A stretch of 9,124 nucleotides of DNA from Verrucomicrobiota bacterium. GTDB taxonomy: Bacteria; Verrucomicrobiota; Verrucomicrobiia; Opitutales; Opitutaceae. Positions 7,119 through 9,124 of this stretch are shown in pieces. The notes under the pieces were generated by a model, which was not told the DNA's origin, did no database searches, and saw only the letters and a list, made by a program, of their open reading frames with translations. Both the position numbers and the translations under genes were made by a program. Every line of letters begins with the position of its first letter. Positions within the stretch are counted from its first letter, which is position 1. The stretch spans positions 1-9,124 of the forward strand of contig JAEZDN010000112.1 in NCBI GenBank assembly GCA_023433275.1, given 5' to 3'.

Positions 7119-9124
7119 GTGCCCCCTTCCCCTTCACCGACAAGCCTTTCCCTCGCCGGCGCATGGCGCGTCTGCCTCGATCCGGCGCAGGCCACGGACG
7201 CCCCCCCGGCGCCCGCCGCATTCACCGAAACGATCACCCTGCCCGCGACCACCGAGACCGCCGGTCTCGGCCCGCTCAATCCCGATCATCGCGCCGACCG
7301 CCTGACGGCCGCGCGCCGGATCGAGGGCGGAGTCTGGTATGAACGCGAGTTCACCGTGCCGGAAACGTGGCGCGGGCGGCACGTCGTCCTTTTTCTCGAA
7401 CGCACGAAGTGGTGCCGCATCTGGCTCGACGGACAAGCCGTCAGCGAATGCGCCCTTCTCTGCGCGCCGCACGAACACACGCTGGGCGTGCTCGCCCCCG
7501 GATCGCACCGACTCACCCTCCTGGTGGACAACCGCCGCAAACCCGCGCCCGGCGACAATCACCAAACCTCCGAGCACACGCAGGGCAACTGGAACGGCGT
7601 GCTCGGTGCGATCGAGCTGCGCGCGACCGCCGCCCTCCGGATCGCCCACGTCGCCATCACGCCCGACGTGACCGCTCGCGCTTTCCACCTCACCGTCCGC
7701 CTCGGCCCCGCGGACGAATGTTCGTATTACGAACATTCACACTCCTCGCCCGAGGGGAGGACCAATCCCAATGTTCGTAATACGAACATTGGCCGCGAAG
7801 AGGAGGCCCGTTGGGCGGGAACGGTCGTTGCGTCGCTGGGGGAGCGACGGGTGAGTGCGCCGGCGGCGCAGGAGGTGAAACTCACGCTGGTGGCGGGCAC
7901 GGAGGCTGCGCTCTGGGATGAGTTTTCCCCCGCCCTGCATCGGATCACGGTCAGGCTCGAGTCGCCGCAGGGCACGGACGAGCGCGTCGTGACGACCGGG
8001 CTGCGCGAGTTCCGGCGCGCGGGTACGCAGTTCGCGATCAATGGCCGCACCACTTTTCTGCGCGGCGAGGTGAACTGCGCGGCCTTTCCTGAAACCGGTC
8101 ACACGCCGATGGACGTCGCGAGCTGGCGGCGGTACTTTCAGATCCTGCGCGATCACGGCCTGAACCATGTGCGCTTCCACAGCTGGACGCCGCCCGAGGC
8201 CGCGTTCACCGCGGCGGACGAGTTCGGTTTCTACGTCGCCACGGAACTGCCCTTCTGGGGGGAGTGGACAACCGCCATCGCCGAGGCGCTCGCGCCCGAG
8301 GGCGAGGCGATCCTCCGCGCCTTCGGGCATCACCCGTCGTTCGTACTGCTGACGCTCGGCAACGAGCACCGCGGCGACCGTGCTGCGCGCGCGGGGCTGG
8401 TCGCGCGCTTGCGCGCCCTCGATCCATCCCGGATGTATGCCCAAGGGGCCAACAACGACCTCGAGACTCCTTCGCTCGCCGCGGACGACGACTGCTGGAT
8501 CACCGCGCGGCTCCCGGCGGCGGACGGCTCCGGTCGTTTCGTGAACGTCCGCGGCGCCCACTCGACCCCGGACCGCGCCGACGGCCATTTGCAAACCGGC
8601 GCCGGCGGCACGCGCACGGATTACCGCGCCGCCATCGCGGCGTCGCCGCTGCCGGTCGTCAGTCACGAGATCGGCCAGTATTCGAGTTATCCGCGCTACG
8701 CGGAAATCGGCCGGCATCGTGGCGTGTTTGTCGCGCACAACCTGGAACGCTTTCGCGCGAAAGCCGCGGCCGCGGGGCTGCTGCCGCGCGCCGATGATTT
8801 CGCCCGCGCCTCGTCCGCTCTGGCTTCTGTCTGCTATCGCGAGGAAATCGAGGCGGCGCTGCGCACGCCGGGCTTCGGCGGCTTCGAGCTCCTGGGCCTG
8901 CAGGATTTCCCCGGCCAGGGCACGGCGCTCGTCGGGCTGCTCGATGTTTTTCTCGAATCAAAGGATGCGATCGCGCCGGCGGAGTTCCGACGATTTTGCG
9001 CGCCGCACGTGCTGCTCGCCCGTTTTGACCGCTTCACCTGGAGCGCCGGGGAAACCTTCATCACGGATCTCGAGCTTGCGCACTTCGGTCCGGAAAATCT
9101 CCCCGCCGGCGAAGTGCGCTGGAC
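7119..9124 (+). CDS. Glycoside hydrolase family 2 protein (C terminus off the window)
   Basis: Exo-acting GH2-type glycosidase, 668 codons to the window edge. An in-frame stop at 7110 leaves GTG at 7119 as the first usable start, just before the family-like SLSLAGAWRVCLDP (9-22). Order: jelly-roll sugar-binding domain (about 9-170, with GGVWYEREFTVP and TQGNWNGVLGAIEL), Ig-like beta sandwich (about 175-305), then TIM barrel from FLRGEVNCAAF (313 on) with RFHSW (352-356). The likely acid/base is E416 in LGNEH and the likely nucleophile is E517 in VSHEIGQY. DLQDFPGQGTALVG (594-607) marks a subgroup common in Bacteroidetes and Verrucomicrobia plant-glycan loci. No signal peptide is visible, so it probably acts on imported oligosaccharides. 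It is transcribed divergently from GH112. Residues about 200-225 are encoded by a palindromic insertion. Substrate unknown: beta-galactoside or beta-glucuronide are guesses. Shine-Dalgarno weak. Confidence 0.88.
   Translation, partial: MPPSPSPTSLSLAGAWRVCLDPAQATDAPPAPAAFTETITLPATTETAGLGPLNPDHRADRLTAARRIEGGVWYEREFTVPETWRGRHVVLFLERTKWCRIWLDGQAVSECALLCAPHEHTLGVLAPGSHRLTLLVDNRRKPAPGDNHQTSEHTQGNWNGVLGAIELRATAALRIAHVAITPDVTARAFHLTVRLGPADECSYYEHSHSSPEGRTNPNVRNTNIGREEEARWAGTVVASLGERRVSAPAAQEVKLTLVAGTEAALWDEFSPALHRITVRLESPQGTDERVVTTGLREFRRAGTQFAINGRTTFLRGEVNCAAFPETGHTPMDVASWRRYFQILRDHGLNHVRFHSWTPPEAAFTAADEFGFYVATELPFWGEWTTAIAEALAPEGEAILRAFGHHPSFVLLTLGNEHRGDRAARAGLVARLRALDPSRMYAQGANNDLETPSLAADDDCWITARLPAADGSGRFVNVRGAHSTPDRADGHLQTGAGGTRTDYRAAIAASPLPVVSHEIGQYSSYPRYAEIGRHRGVFVAHNLERFRAKAAAAGLLPRADDFARASSALASVCYREEIEAALRTPGFGGFELLGLQDFPGQGTALVGLLDVFLESKDAIAPAEFRRFCAPHVLLARFDRFTWSAGETFITDLELAHFGPENLPAGEVRW
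7716..7792. repeat. Double-palindrome element inserted in frame in the GH2 gene
   Basis: Two copies of one palindrome, arms AATGTTCGTA and TACGAACATT around a single base, lie at 7717-7737 (centre T) and 7770-7790 (centre A), 53 bases apart. The first extends to 11-bp arms (7716-7738) and the second to 12-bp arms (7768-7792). The spacer has its own small stem, CCTCG/CGAGG (7744-7755). The element is AT-rich compared with the gene around it. The two copies are read in different frames (ECSYYEHS and NPNVRNTNIG), and I find no stop codon in any of the six frames across the element. It lies between beta strands of the Ig-like domain. It resembles protein-inserting palindromic elements in kind, not in sequence. 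Confidence 0.8.

Noticed and set aside
4583..7342. 919-codon open frame on the plus strand opposite GH112
   Set aside because: Antisense shadow of a well-recognised GH112 gene. It runs through the divergent intergenic region into the GH2 gene in the wrong frame, with no recognisable domain.
7717..7790. The paired palindromes as a repressor operator or terminator
   Set aside because: They lie deep inside a coding sequence with no gene start nearby and no T-run, and their two-copy layout fits an inserted repeat better.
7737..8738. 333-codon minus-strand open frame within the GH2 gene
   Set aside because: Shadow frame. Its end falls in the palindromic element, which is open in all frames. The plus-strand frame carries clear GH2 motifs.

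Overview
The window is GC-rich, with G/C-heavy third codon positions. It reads as a carbohydrate-use locus from a free-living, plant-polysaccharide-degrading bacterium. The fused rhamnulose-phosphate aldolase/dehydrogenase, the GH112 phosphorylase, the GH2 type and the style of intergenic repeats suggest a verrucomicrobium of the Opitutaceae kind. This placement is an inference from remembered families, not from a search. I see no rRNA, tRNA, CRISPR array or transposase.

Layout, left to right. (1) 1-731, minus strand: the N-terminal half of rhamnulokinase (rhaB), running off a low-complexity window edge. (2) 834-3026, minus: rhaEW, a fusion of class II rhamnulose-1-phosphate aldolase and a short-chain dehydrogenase. 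An imperfect hairpin sits between it and rhaB. (3) 3169-3954, minus: a DeoR-family repressor. Between it and rhaEW lie four copies of TCGTTCT/AGAACGA in exact mirror symmetry. (4) 3955-4618: a 664-base gene-free stretch with an AT-rich patch (likely regulator promoter/operator) and a nest of palindromic and tandem repeats based on CGTCATCCTG. (5) 4619-6820, minus: a complete GH112 phosphorylase. (6) 6821-7118: a divergent intergenic region with a 39-base near-perfect palindrome (likely operator) and a second nested inverted repeat. (7) 7119 to the right edge, plus: a GH2 glycoside hydrolase from a GTG start. It is interrupted by a 77-base double-palindrome element that stays in frame.

How the genes fit together (inference). 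GH112 enzymes phosphorolyse beta-galactosides to alpha-galactose 1-phosphate plus an acceptor sugar. One known specificity is beta-D-galactosyl-1,4-L-rhamnose. The neighbouring genes are rhamnulokinase, rhamnulose-1-P aldolase/lactaldehyde dehydrogenase and a DeoR regulator of the kind that controls rhamnose genes. The simplest reading is therefore a cytoplasmic route for galactosyl-rhamnose fragments of rhamnogalacturonan I. The GH2 enzyme would trim imported oligosaccharides, GH112 would release Gal-1-P and L-rhamnose without spending ATP on galactose, and the Rha enzymes would convert rhamnose to DHAP and L-lactate. The isomerase (rhaA), a transporter and the Leloir enzymes are not in the window. 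Neither GH2 nor GH112 shows a signal peptide.
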